DNA from: Branchiostoma floridae
Taxonomy: Eukaryota > Chordata > Leptocardii > Amphioxiformes > Branchiostomatidae
Length of the DNA stretch: 64,000 bases
Assembly (NCBI RefSeq): GCF_000003815.2
Contig: NC_049984.1
Location: 21,453,825 to 21,517,824, forward strand
Direction of reading: 5' to 3'
Part shown: piece after piece, positions 35,175 to 45,230 of the stretch
Layout: each line of letters opens with the position of its first letter
Numbering within the stretch: position 1 is the stretch's first letter
Notes under the pieces: generated by a model
Seen by the model: only the letters and a program-made list of their open reading frames with translations
What the model was told of the DNA's origin: nothing
The model's database searches: none
Translations under genes and position numbers: made by a program

Positions 35175-35564
35175 CTATGCGTCATCTTCACTTGAGCTTG
35201 TAAGCGTTGATCCTGTGGCATCAGACCCCGGGGGACTGCTCCAAGAGTGCCGTCCGGCCTCTATCAGCTCCGTTACTCGTGGGTCAGGTGCCTGCACCTG
35301 TCTGCTGGGCTGGACACCTGCTGCTTCCTTCCGACTCTGTTGTATCTGTCTGCTATTGGGCTGTTGTCGACTGTTACTTCTAGTCACCCTAGACCCTGTC
35401 GACTTCTGGCCCCCAGGTCTCTGTTGGTCTTTTTTGTTCTTCTTTTTGCTAGCCGCAACAGTAAAGTCAGTGATCTGGCTTTGTCTTGCCGCTGCGCTCC
35501 GTTCAGGTTCAGTGTCTGCGTCTTCACAGGAGTAGCCCTCAGAAGCAGATACAGCACCCCTCAC
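35175..35564 (-). pseudogene. LINE ORF1 (partial) upstream of ORF2
   Basis: This 129-codon frame precedes ORF2 by about 46 bp on the same strand. It is polar, rich in Gln, Arg and Ser (RSAAARQSQITDFTV, a KKKNKKDQQR basic patch, then QPNSRQIQQSRKEA), and ends in an acidic SSSEDDA tail. ITDF(T/F) and basic patches occur near the N-terminus of some Tx1/L1 ORF1 proteins. No RNA-recognition domain is visible, so it is probably a truncated or unusual ORF1. Confidence 0.45.
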
Positions 35565-35670
35565 TTCAGCTCCTGTCTCAAGGCTGCTTTCGCCTGTAGA
35601 GGCTAGGCATGGTCTGACCTGTGTATAGATGTCGTGTATGCCTTCTTTTTACTTATCCGTATTGTGTTAT

Positions 35671-35797
35671 GAAAGGGAGTTTTTCGAGGAAGGGAGTTTG
35701 GTGTGGAAGGGAGTTTGCCGTCATAGCGAGTTTTCCCCCGCTTTCACGGCAAACTCCCTTTCCCGACACAAGAGACCATAGCCAACGTTGAAAATCG
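35671..35797 (+). mobile_element. Right half of the split palindromic element
   Basis: Begins with the right target duplication of the LINE. It then has repeated AAGGGAGTTT motifs and a perfect 15-bp hairpin arm pair, AAGGGAGTTTGCCGT (35707-35721) with ACGGCAAACTCCCTT (35746-35760). It ends with the partner of the left 47-bp inverted repeat. Rejoined across one copy of the target duplication, the element would be about 160-175 bp and strongly foldback, like a MITE. Confidence 0.75.
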
Positions 35798-37213
35798 GGA
35801 CCCCAACGCCCCCCCCCCCCCCCCAAAAAAAAAACAACAGCCCCGTACGAAGACTGTAAGGGAGTCTATTTCTCCTGGGGTCATGTAAAGGTTCAGTGGT
35901 GGTCTGACCTTTGTTACGCCCAACAGAGCCCCATGCACGTAGTCTATGGTCATCCCTTTTATCAAGTCAAACTTCGGTACTTAATTTACTCAGCTCCTTG
36001 CATCGAAATTTTCTAACGACCTTGATACATGACAAACTCTATCTCCTAGTTTCTAAGTTAAGAACTTTCTTGCAAATTTAGATGGGGTATTGTCCTGAGC
36101 GTTCCCTCCTCCATAGTTGGAACATTTTGCCAGAGACCGTGAACAAAGCAAGTAAGCAGATAAGATAGCACGCGGACCGAAAGTTGAGAGCGTCCAAAAC
36201 AGTGCGGATATAAGAGCTAATTATCTGTTCGGTGTAAACAGTTCCCGGATTACAAAACTGCCTATGTTAGCTAGAGCTGTTGTGTAGTCTGTGACCGGGC
36301 CCCAATGATTGTTCCAAACGCCCTTTTCGTATTCTCTCCACGATATTATACTCATGTTTATCATTGCGATAGGTACACAATTTGAGCACAGTTGAACATG
36401 CAACAGTATTCTATTTGTATGTTTAAAGTTATACTTATAGATCTATTTCTAGAACCGTAGTGACAAATCCGCAGGTCTCTCAGCGGGAGTAAGGACGGGA
36501 GCCTGCATGCAAGCCATGCGATGACGTCGCACAGTAGGAAATTGTGTGTGACGGTAATATTTCTGGCCTGATGGTATACCCCACCTCGTAACTCTCAATA
36601 CCAGGACACTGCTTGTAGCGATCAAAATCAGCTTTGTGTGACGGTTCTGGTTACTACTGAAAAATGATTTAAGTATTGTTAGAATTCGTGAGACCAGAAA
36701 TTGTGTGGCCATGACTCTGGCACATTTTACAGGTAGAGGTTCTCTGTCCAAGATTACGTACTCTCTAACATAACTTGCAATACTACCTTTTCTATAGTAT
36801 TAGTCATTTTAAGTACAACCACAGGAAATGTCATTTTGTAATTTCTTTATTTCTGTACAACTATGCTGTACCAACATACAATACAGAATGGTTGTTCCGT
36901 TCTAAAGTGAGTGCCCTACAAATACACAAAACTAATAAAAATACATAGTAAAATTGTGCTGTCCCGTAAGTGTAACTCCGGGTGTCCGACTTGAGCTGGG
37001 ACTGGCTATCTAATAGAACTATGCTGTACAAACATACAATACATAATGCTTGTTCCTTAAGTTTGTAAAGTGAGTGCCCTACAAAAATACAAAACCAATC
37101 AAAATACTTAGTAATATCTGTAAAAAATGGGCTGTCCCATGATTATTACTCCGGGTGTCCGACTATAGCTTGCACTGGCACTGTACACGTGACATTCAAC
37201 ATGTTGGCAATGA
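35798..37213. repeat. Non-coding; homopolymer runs and a 158-bp direct duplication
   Basis: A poly-C/poly-A run lies at about 35810-35832. From 36859, AACTATGCTGTAC... recurs at 37017, a 158-bp period continued to about 37185, including CTACAAA-ATACA-AA and CTCCGGGTGTCCGACT in each copy. No gene is supported. Confidence 0.7.
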
Positions 37214-37373
37214 CTACGACAAGTAGTGCTGAATCACAATGTTAAGCTCCAGGTTGGCATGGTCGTCGGCCTGGTCCAACACCTCAGCCTGTACGGCACC
37301 GCTGCACCCCTTTACTTCACCTGCTCTGAAGTTCGTCTTCCCTTTCAGACTGGGTGAATGTGCTTTCTTGAAC
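37214..37373 (-). CDS. Putative terminal exon of unknown gene
   Basis: On the minus strand a consensus acceptor (TCCTACACTTTCAG) at 37374 opens a frame FKKAHSPSLKGKTNFRAGEV, with DQADDHANLELNIVIQHYLS before the stop at 37214. The strong pyrimidine tract and composition suggest a genuine last exon. It is short, with no recognised domain. The likely preceding exon is at about 37700-37835. Confidence 0.4.
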
Positions 37374-37699
37374 CTGAAAGTGTAGGAAGACATCATTCTT
37401 AGAATGAGGGAATATATTTCTATATGCAAGACAGAGATGTTGGTGGTGAATTGAAAGACAATTAAAGACAATTGTGTCTGTCTTAGCGTGTACTATTGGG
37501 ATGAACACGCGTCTTCGATTCCTACTAAAAATGTGGGCTTGGAAATTGGAAGTCTCTATGAATCCTCTATGTTACATCTCATGAGACCGAAACAGCACTG
37601 AAAGGAGTTCATGCATAAAGAACAGTTAGCATTTGTATCCCACGCACTGGCAACATTCAGAGAAGACATGTTGTTAACAGCAGAGCCGCAACGCTGACC

Positions 37700-37835
37700 T
37701 TGCATTCTAGCTCGTCCAAATGTGTCTTTTCTCTTCTTTCCACCAACACATTGGCTTCCTGACAGATACTCTGCGCATCGTTTTCGGATCCCTGACTAAC
37801 CAGGTAGTAGTGCATCCTCTTGTATAGCCGTGCAC
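37700..37835 (-). CDS. Putative internal exon of unknown gene
   Basis: The minus frame reads KRMHYYLVSQGSENDAQSIC and QEANVLVERREKTHLDELEC, ending AAG|GTCAGC. The helical, charged sequence is coding-like. The donor has GT but is not a strong consensus. A longer frame (38296-37796) overlaps on the same strand and could instead be coding; I recognise neither product. Confidence 0.3.
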
Positions 37836-39077
37836 GTGCTGAGGTCTTTCACAGCTTGTGGCGGTCCAATAATAACATTGATCATCTGTACAATCGAGGC
37901 AAGCCCGTTGAGAGACCGTGAACGGATATGAAGAAGAGTGAGTCCCTTGCCGAGCTTCCAGCCATACCCGAAGAAGTCATACTTCCTTGGGTCCAGTTCA
38001 GGTTCATGTCTTAGACGGTGACAGATACCGAAGTTTGAGCGTGATTTCCTGGAACGATTACACCAATAAGACACACCACACCAGGAATGGCCGGATTCAG
38101 AGTTTAATGGAGAACCAATGAGGAAACTCTGATGGGCCCCTGAGATAACCCAGGCCGCAGAGAGAACTGAGGCATTGGTAGGGAGAGGAGGGTGGGTCGA
38201 GAGAGGCGGTGTTTTGCCTCCGGTTGTTTTGGTCCGAGACCCCCTGCGAAGCTCTGCCTGCGGCGCAAGGTACCCTGGGATCAGTGCAAAGGCCACTCAC
38301 TCTCGCGTGCAATCCCCTGGGATTCCGCCCGATGGCGCAATCCCACCCAAATAATGATATTCTTTTTTTTCCATGTTCGTGCACGGTCATAATTCATAAT
38401 TTTTAGTACAGCATTTCAAATCATAACACTGTCATGAAAAGTTGAATTAAGAATTTACCTATTTAGATATATTTCTGTACGTCTTCTGGACAGTCTGCTG
38501 GTACTTGTGTGCTGGCCTGCAGTGATCAGCATGAGGACCACACCAAGCTGGAAGGTTGTCTGCAGGTGATGTGGAACAGAGGTCCACATGTACCTATTCA
38601 GTGCCTGGTACCTATCAGTCAGCCTCCTCTGTCCGTTTACTCTAGATCTATTTTGATCTGTTTGATGGCTTCATCCCAGTCTTTGAAAAAAAAAAAGTAT
38701 TACATAACTAATGTTTACTTAGAACTTAATTGTATATGAAGATTTACAACACGTAACGTGAAACGAATGATACATGAAAAAAAAAACTGAGAATGCAAGG
38801 TAACATCAATCTGCCTGTGAGCGAACTCCACACTCTGTTTCACCTCCGTAAACTCCATACGTAAAGACTTAATGTCATTCTTCAAACCACTGATACTGCT
38901 AGATTACTTCTTACCAGGTGGTGTCCATCTGATCACTAGCGCCTTATTGCACAATGTCAGATTCGGATCAATAAAATGATCCCTGTACTTTCTGTTGAAG
39001 TTGTCCTGTGGCTGGAGCTGCAAAGACTTACTTGAAGTGGTACGTGTTATTACCAGCTTTCACTAAATGTTCTTAAC
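37836..39077. other. No confidently supported gene
   Basis: Contains a 166-codon minus ORF (38296-37796) with KSRSNFGICHRLRHEPELDP and KYDFFGYGWKLGKGLTLLHI, of unknown nature and without clear splice sites. 38150-38345 is GC-rich. Homopolymer A runs occur at 38685-38700 and 38777-38787. Confidence 0.3.
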
Positions 39078-39526
39078 TTAAGTGATATCCTCTTTGGACA
39101 AGCGGAGCCGGAATTGCTCCCTGGAGTTGGCCATGGTTGGGATAGGGAAGCCCACTGTACAGATGATGTTATCTGTAGCCTCCCATGAAGTGTCCTTGTT
39201 CTCTGGCCAAATGTAGACGTCTCCAGATTTCTTCATGAAGTACAGTCGAGCCTCCTCCTCCTGCTCCTCATACTCAATCACTTCAGCCATGTAAATGCTG
39301 CATGTCTTTCTCCTTCCGGTGCTCATGAGCCTTGCAGCCACAAAGTCGGCTTTTCTGATGGATTTGTCCATACCTTTGATGGAAGGTGTTTCGTCTTTCT
39401 CCATTGTGGTTCCGGATTGGTGAGGTTCAGATGTTGTTACCTGGATTGTTGTCACCTGGATCCGTGTAGGTGACCACCCCTCCACATATTCCTTATTGCT
39501 ACATGTTGTAGCGTCCGTCTCGTTAT
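39078..39526 (-). CDS. Putative terminal exon; transposase-associated C-terminal domain
   Basis: The exon follows an acceptor (TTTACTGTCCCAG) and runs to a stop at 39078. After a Thr/Glu/Lys-rich linker comes KADFVAARLMSTGRRKTCSI, an acidic EYEEQEEEARLYFMKKSGDV, YIWPENKDTSWEATDNIICT, VGFPIPTMANSREQFRLRLS. The layout (DFV-V-x6-K-T-x-Y, then an acidic stretch, VRFMKKSG, a WPE/FPD block, D-I-x-LP and a final RxxxFRL) matches a small C-terminal domain seen in many invertebrate and fish multicopy proteins, often encoded with transposases. I recognise the layout, not a named family. It forms the 3' end of a minus-strand series of exons up to about 40.9 kb. Confidence 0.5.
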
Positions 39527-39809
39527 CTGGGACAGTAAAATCTATATTATGTAATAAAGAAAACTCTTAAAATGCAAGTCTTTGAACGTATGTCTTTATT
39601 GTTTACGGTTCATGTACCGTTCATACGATGTTGATGACACTTTTCACGTCGCTCATGTGACAGTCGACTCCCTCTCAACTGCTCTACGATTGCCTGCTTG
39701 TCGCGAGCGTGCACGTCAATGTAAACCCGACAGGGGACGACAGCCCCACCTCCACGGTGACAAGGCGGACAATAGGTCGAAAGACGACTGAGGTGGTCCC
39801 GTAGCTGCA

Positions 39810-40075
39810 CTGGTTTTGATGTGCAAGTTCATCAAGTACGATATCGTAAGTGTCAGCAAACGGCAGTTTGTCAGGGTCATCTGCGGGTGTATCTGTGGTA
39901 TTCACTTCATAGTGGAAAAGGTGAAACAAGGAGCTGGGGCGAGCTTCTTTCAACTTCTGCTGCAGAACTTTGAACTGTTCACTCTCCACCTGTCTGTGAC
40001 GCTGTGTCTGTTTTGGGTTTTTGTTCCGAACCGTATCTTCCTTATGTTTATCTGACTTATGGACTTTGGCTCGAC
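39810..40075 (-). CDS. Putative exon, basic then acidic, same gene
   Basis: After an acceptor (GTTGCATCTGCAG at 40076) the frame reads GRAKVHKSDKHKEDTVRNKN, PKQTQRHRQVESEQFKVLQQ, KLKEARPSSLFHLFHYEVNT and DDPDKLPFADTYDIVLDELA. Basic residues at the start could be a nuclear signal; the rest is helical, then acidic. The donor is not clear (the frame stays open to 39684). No known family. Same strand as, and about 280 bp from, the exon at 39078-39526. Confidence 0.4.
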
Positions 40076-40294
40076 CTGCAGATGCAACAAAAATGTACAT
40101 ATTGTAAAGTAGATGCACAGAGTACATTCATTTCATATGAAAATATACGAATATGGTAATGTTATGTTTGCGTACCTGCATGCTTTTGTGGCAACTTTTT
40201 GTGGAATCACAGTGTGGTATCATTACTTTGTAACATGATGAAAAGATGAACAACATCTATGCAGTATATTCCTTGAGATTGAATGCAAACCTTG

Positions 40295-40445
40295 TCATTT
40301 CTGGGTACATTCCATACTGAGAGTCTGAAAGTGCAAGAGAGGGGTGTGGGGTGTGCCTGGACTGGAGACCCTCCTTGAGAGGTCCTCCACAGCAAACATG
40401 AGACCCCTAACATGGTGGCACTTTTCCAGGTCCCGTGGCCCCGTC
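40295..40445 (-). CDS. Putative exon, unknown
   Basis: An acceptor (TTTCTTATCTTCAG) at 40446 opens a frame RTGPRDLEKCHHVRGLMFAV, EDLSRRVSSPGTPHTPLLHF and QTLSMECTQK to a stop at 40295. If it belongs to the 39-41 kb gene, splicing out before the stop (for example near CTTTCAG|ACTC) would be required. No family recognised. Confidence 0.3.
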
Positions 40446-40576
40446 CTGAAGATAAGAAAAAACACGACAAATGGGTTATTACAATTCATTATTGCATTTA
40501 CATAATTAGTGTTTAAGATGTGTTGAAAATCTTGACACAATTATGATTTATGAAAATTATAGTAAAAGCGGAATAG

Positions 40577-40896
40577 GTGACAGAAGGTGTACAACTGGAT
40601 CGGGGATTGCCAGGCGGTGGAGCAGGATCCATGTTGTCAGGTGATGGAGCAGGATCCATGTCGTCAGGTGACTATTCTTGCACCTTAGGTGTGTCAGCTG
40701 TTGTTGGAGAAGGTTGGTTCTACATCGCATCTGTGGTGTCTGCAGGTGGGTGTTGCTGCTCTGTAGGATGATGCAGGTGTCTGCTCTAGAGGATCGGGTG
40801 GGTGTCTCTGTTCTAGAGGATCAGATGTAGTCCTCATTTTCGCGCCATTTATGAAGATGGTGTGCCTTCCGAACACAGACAGCATCACTGGCTTGA
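40577..40896 (-). CDS. Putative exon with short internal repeats, unknown
   Basis: The minus frame GEVKPVMLSVFGRHTIFING, AKMRTTSDPLEQRHPPDPLE and QTPASSYRAATPTC carries a duplicated DPLEQ motif. A 27-bp duplication (GATGGAGCAGGATCCATGTTGTCAGG, about 40615-40670) lies downstream. Coding status is uncertain. It would be the most upstream visible exon of the 39-41 kb minus-strand series. Confidence 0.25.
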
Positions 40897-41393
40897 CTTC
40901 ACCCAGGCTTTCAAACTAAGGTAAGATCTCCTAGTTCTCTGTTGTGTACTTCAATTTTCAATGACAAATGAGAACAGCAAAACACTGATTTCAGAAATGC
41001 TGCAATTACACTGTAATATCAGCTATATACTATGCATATACATGATTTTGTGGGCAAAGTTTACCTTATATGAGATTCAAAAGTAATATTTATAGTGCTG
41101 TCAATATTCAGGTCTAAAATTCTGCTTAACTGACTGTTAAATATGGGAAACAAGTTTGCCTGCATAGTATAATAGTCTCATTTACTAAGTATGTCACCAG
41201 CATCTATCTGAATAGAACCGATTGAGTCGCTAGGGGCTAGGCATAACCAGATATTTATTTATTCCGTCTAGACAGTTTCATCCTTTATAATTGGTGTAGA
41301 CTTTAGTACATTTAGAGTTATTCATTATTTTTATTAGTTGGACATCCTAGACCGATATCTAATACTGATATCATACTTGCAGGTGTTGCAAAA
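40897..41393. other. AT-rich spacer
   Basis: No ORF or motif recognised between the minus-strand exons and the plus-strand transposon-like gene. Confidence 0.4.
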
Positions 41394-43048
41394 TGGAAAG
41401 TGATGAGGAAGACACGCTCTGCCTCCTTCCTCCTGCAAAAAGGACAAAGTCATCTACTGGTAATGCAGGGACAGATGAAACAGCTAGCTCTTCGATATCA
41501 TTCATCAGCACCTTCGGCATCAACAATGCGTCGTTCTGAAACAAGTTCTTTTGACTGGTCCAAGTGTCTTTTCTGTCAAAAAAAAAAAAACACAAGAAAG
41601 TTAAAGAGCTTGTGAATGTTTCAACGTTTGAAGCATGCCAAAGAATTCTACAGGCTGCAAGTACAAAGGAGGATGAAAAGATGCTTCTCATCCTTAGAGG
41701 TGTAAACAATGACCTCATTGCAGCTGAAGCAAAGTACCACAAGGCTTGTCAGTCCTCATATACAAGCAAATCGAATCTCAAGTCAGCTGTGTCTTCCAGC
41801 AAAAGCAGCAATGGCTTCCAGACGGCTTTTCAAGACTTAGTTGACGAAATCAAACCCGACCTTAACTCTGGAAGAGCATATACAATGTCTGTCCTGTTGG
41901 GCAAGTATAAGACATATCTGAGAAAGAGAGATGTGGATGATAGTAGCTACACCTCCCAGCATCTTAAAACAAAGCTACAGGCCCATCCTATTGGTAAAGG
42001 CATCGTGTTCCATGTGCCATATGACCGGTCCACATCGGAGTCAGTGTATTCCAATTCCATTTCCCTTCAAGATGTCATTAATACAGCCTTCCACAATGCA
42101 TCTACCACAACTCAACCAACAAGAACTGCGCCACCAGTACAACAAATGGACAAATACACTTTAATCTACCATGCAGCCAAAGCCATTAATGCTGACATAG
42201 GTGACATCACAGGAATACCAACTCAACCAATAAATATCTCCGACATGACTCTCACACAGTGCAAGTCGATGGTTCCAGACAGCCTATACAAACTGTTCCA
42301 GTATATGTTAACAGGTGGAGACGCTGAGCCATCAGATGATCTAGAAAGAAAAATTGTAATGATGACACAAGATGCCATTCATGTTGCAAGCCACGACGGT
42401 GTCAAAACACCAAAGCACACGTGCCTTGGTCTAACTGTCCGACATCTGATAGGTTCAAAACAATTGCTCACCATTTTGAACAGAATGGGACACTGTTCCT
42501 CATATGACGAGGTTGAAATAGTCGACACGAGCCTTGCCATGGAAACAATCGCTAAAGCTGACCTGTATGGACTTGTGCTGCCCTCAAACATCAGTCCCGG
42601 GGTGTTTGTACAAGCGGTAGCAGACAACAACGACCTCAACGGGGAAACGCTCGACGGAAAGAACACCACACACGCCAATACACTTGTGTTGTTCCAAAAG
42701 GGAACGTTCGGGCCAACTCAGAGAAGGCAAACTCTAGCAGATCATTCTGTAAAGAGAAAGTCACTGATATCTTTCAGTGCCATCGACATCCTAAGTTTTG
42801 GTGCAGGTGGGAGGAGGCCAGTCACAACAAGTTTCCATGGCAAGACAGGAGAGCTGTTTGGATGCATAAGTGATCTTGAAAACATCTTTGCCGCGGGAAG
42901 TGTCGACATGGCCTGGGCCATTTCAAGAATGCTGCCCACAAAGCTTTTTGAAGTTGAGCTTGATCGGAACAGGCCTGGACAGTCCATTCCTGGCTGGGGT
43001 GGGTTTCATGCTACAGTCACATCTACGGCTCCATCATTAGCACAGTAA
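41394..43048 (+). pseudogene. Multicopy transposon-like protein, N-terminal region
   Basis: The first ATG (41394, MESDEEDTLCLLPPAKRTKS) is in a different frame from the main ORF. A 13-base A run at about 41580-41592 joins a frame with WSKCLFCQKKK to the main one. The main frame (41564-43048) has FEACQRILQAASTKEDEKML, AEAKYHKACQSSY (a C...C/H-type N-terminal motif), HDGVKTPKHTCLGLTVRHLI, LLTILNRMGHCSSYDEVEIV and ISPGVFVQAVADNNDLNGET. I know these blocks from multicopy, unnamed proteins in coral, sea anemone, fish and amphioxus genomes; they are probably transposon-encoded, but I cannot give a function. The stop at 43048 is followed by the next conserved segment in another frame. Confidence 0.6.
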
Positions 43049-43757
43049 CTGGTTACTGCCCAATGATAAACGGATCACCAACAGAGTTCAGTACTGTGTA
43101 TACTGTGCTAAAACAAGTCCAGATGAAGAAGTCATAACATTTGATCTCGCCATATATTCAAAGGCCAAAGAGATCCAATGGCGGAGGCCCGAAGAGTTTT
43201 CAGACACCGTGATTCGTCTGGGTGGATTCCATGTTGCACTCAACTATCTCTCCTTGCTCGGTAAGAAATACAGAGGATCTGGACTGGAAGACCTACTCAT
43301 AGAGTCAGGGGTGTATGGTGCAAACACCGCCAGAGTTCTCCTTGAGGGAAAGTCCTACAACAGGGGAGTGCGCGCACACAAACTTACAATGGAGGCTGCA
43401 ATCATATTTTTCCTCCAGTGTTCCGGCTGAAGGGGGAGAAAGAGAGGTTCTGTTGGATGTTGCAGACAAGGTCAGCGTATGTCGTGACGCATTTGATGCA
43501 TCAGCAGATGTATCGGAGGCCATCGAATCCCTGCAAAACTCCACTTCCCCTTGCTGAAGGAGTTTGACAACTTCAAGGTTTCGATGAAAGGACAATCCAA
43601 GATGGTTACATTCTGGGATGAATATGTCTCTATGGTTCTTCTGCTCCTGCAGTTCATCAAAGCTGAGAGAAGTGGAAACTTGCCCCTGCACTTGTCAGCA
43701 ACTGCATGTATGGCTCCCTGCTTCAATGGCATGGATCGGTCAAACTATGCAAGGTGA
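43049..43757 (+). pseudogene. Same transposon-like gene, middle region (broken)
   Basis: The continuation is scattered over three frames: CPMINGSPTEFSTVYTVLK (about 43055-43110), VIRLGGFHVALNYLSLLGKK and RGSGLEDLLIESGVYGANTA (43209-43430), and FWDEYVSMVLLLLQFIKAER to MAPCFNGMDRSNYAR (43551-43757). The final TGA at 43755 stands where the family usually has Trp. The conserved reading resumes directly after it (LPVYLADMYRL) before homology ends. Several indels plus this nonsense change show a dead copy. Confidence 0.6.
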
Positions 43758-44166
43758 CTTCCTGTGTATCTTGCTGACATGTACCGATTAATTAATAAAT
43801 TTTTACCTTGTAACAAAATTCTACATATATGGAAATTAATAGACTCTGGCTCTTGTTCTTTCTGTCATGAAAGAATATAGAAATGACGTGATAATGATAT
43901 TTGATTACAATACTGACATGATTATGCGAGTAATGATACAATGCTTATATGAAAAGATGACATGTAATGTGATAAAATGATATGTAATGATTTGATAACC
44001 AAAATGAATAACGTTAGTAATGACAATAATAATCATATTATATGAGCTGTTAAGTATACAATGTGGCTGATAGACTTGGATAGGTTAATATTTAAGGGAG
44101 GTTCTTCATTTTCTGTTGTGTGACTGTTATATTTATCAGTGAAAATATAATAAAGAATTATAAAAA
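43758..44166. other. AT-rich insertion or intron in the transposon-like gene
   Basis: Very AT-rich with repeated 'GTAATGAT', 'TGATA' and 'AATGATAT' motifs and no coding. It separates two conserved protein regions of the same family. Whether it is an intron or inserted sequence is undecided. Confidence 0.4.
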
Positions 44167-45024
44167 AAAAGAAAAGATGAAAGCTATGTTTACAGGAGGG
44201 CTAATGACAAACCTATTTGATTGTGGGAATGGGGGTGAACTTGTCAACTTTGCTACCGGTGTAGTAATGCCTGAAGATGATGCAGTTCGTCTCAGTGCCT
44301 ACAAGAAAGGTTTAGAGCAATGTACTGAATTCGTACAACAAAGGCTCAACTCAGAGGAAGTCGGCTTTTGGGAGGCTCTACCACACCTCAAAATCAAGAC
44401 ATTCTATTCTCTCTCAAGGAAAAAGCAGATGAAGACCAATGACAAAGTCTTAACAGTAAGTGCTGACCGTGATCTGTTTGGTCGCTTGGTTATCGCTGCC
44501 AGGTCAAGGATGTTCTCAAGTACGAACTTTGTGCAATTCCTCTCTCCATTGCTCATGCTGACGGCTCCTTAAGAAAGCCCAACAAAAGTCTGCTGCTAGC
44601 AGAGCTGGAGAAAGATGTTGAAGCACATCCACGCCTGCCGCCTTCTGACTTGTCGACGGCTTACATCATCGATGGAATGGCTATGGTACAGTCCCTTCCT
44701 GGAGAGTGGGCGGTCAAAGGCACATTTTTCGCATTGTACTGCGCTCGACAGATGTTTACTGAAGCAGAATTCCTGCGCTCTAATGTGAATGGGGGGAGAG
44801 AGAAACTGGATGAGCTCAGAATGGACATGATAAAAGAGTACACTTTCAAGTATTTCAATGTCAGCAAAAGCAACACCAGGCCTAGGTCCACCTGGACAAA
44901 ATGTGTTGAGAGGGTGTCCGACTCCAGCATGGGGGAATGTAGAAATGTACATAATTCTCTGCAGGGACTTGTAATAGAATTTGAGAAGTCCTTTCTTTGT
45001 AATGTATTTTACAAAGCTTCTTGA
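44167..45024 (+). pseudogene. Same transposon-like gene, C-terminal region
   Basis: The frame 44178-44570 carries NLFDCGNGGELVNFATGVVM, YKKGLEQCTEFVQQRLNSEE and GFWEALPHLKIKTFYSLSRK. The next frame carries KDVLKYELCAIPLSIAHADG, SLRKPNKSLLLAELEKDVEA and the block STAYIIDGMAMVQ (44655-44697). YIIDGMAxxQ is a very conserved motif of this family. After that the sequence departs from the family and stops at 45024. One frameshift occurs near 44520-44570. The strand and order match the two preceding parts, so all three derive from one gene of about 1100-1200 codons. Confidence 0.6.
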
Positions 45025-45230
45025 TTTGTGTGTTCTGTGTTCCGTATTTTTTCAATGTACTTATTTTTCGATGTAAATAAATGTTTTTTCAAGATTTTTG
45101 TAACGTTTGCAACTTGTAATAGAATTTGATAAGTCTTTTCTTTGTAATGTATTTTACAAATCTTCTTGATTTGTATGTTCTGGATTCCGTATTTTGCAAT
45201 GTACATATTTTTGCGACGTAAATAACACCA
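44967..45230. repeat. 145-bp direct tandem duplication
   Basis: ACTTGTAATAGAATTTGA starts at 44967 and again at 45112. The copies match through CTTTGTAATGTATTTTACAA and to 'GTAAATAA' with few changes, so the 3' end of the transposon-like ORF is part of a duplicated unit. Confidence 0.85.

Larger units (their letters stand above)
31423..35670 (-). mobile_element. Tx1/L1-type LINE, nearly complete, with 14-bp target duplication
   Basis: Flanked by GAAAGGGAGTTTTT at 31409-31422 and 35671-35684; the 3' end (31423-31430) is an A run on the minus strand. This is the integration footprint of an L1-type LINE. It carries the C-terminal part of an ORF1 (35564-35175) and an endonuclease-RT ORF2 (35128-31587). 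The 5' end is truncated or short, since only about 110 bp precedes the ORF1 start codon used here. Nothing else is inserted within it. Confidence 0.88.
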
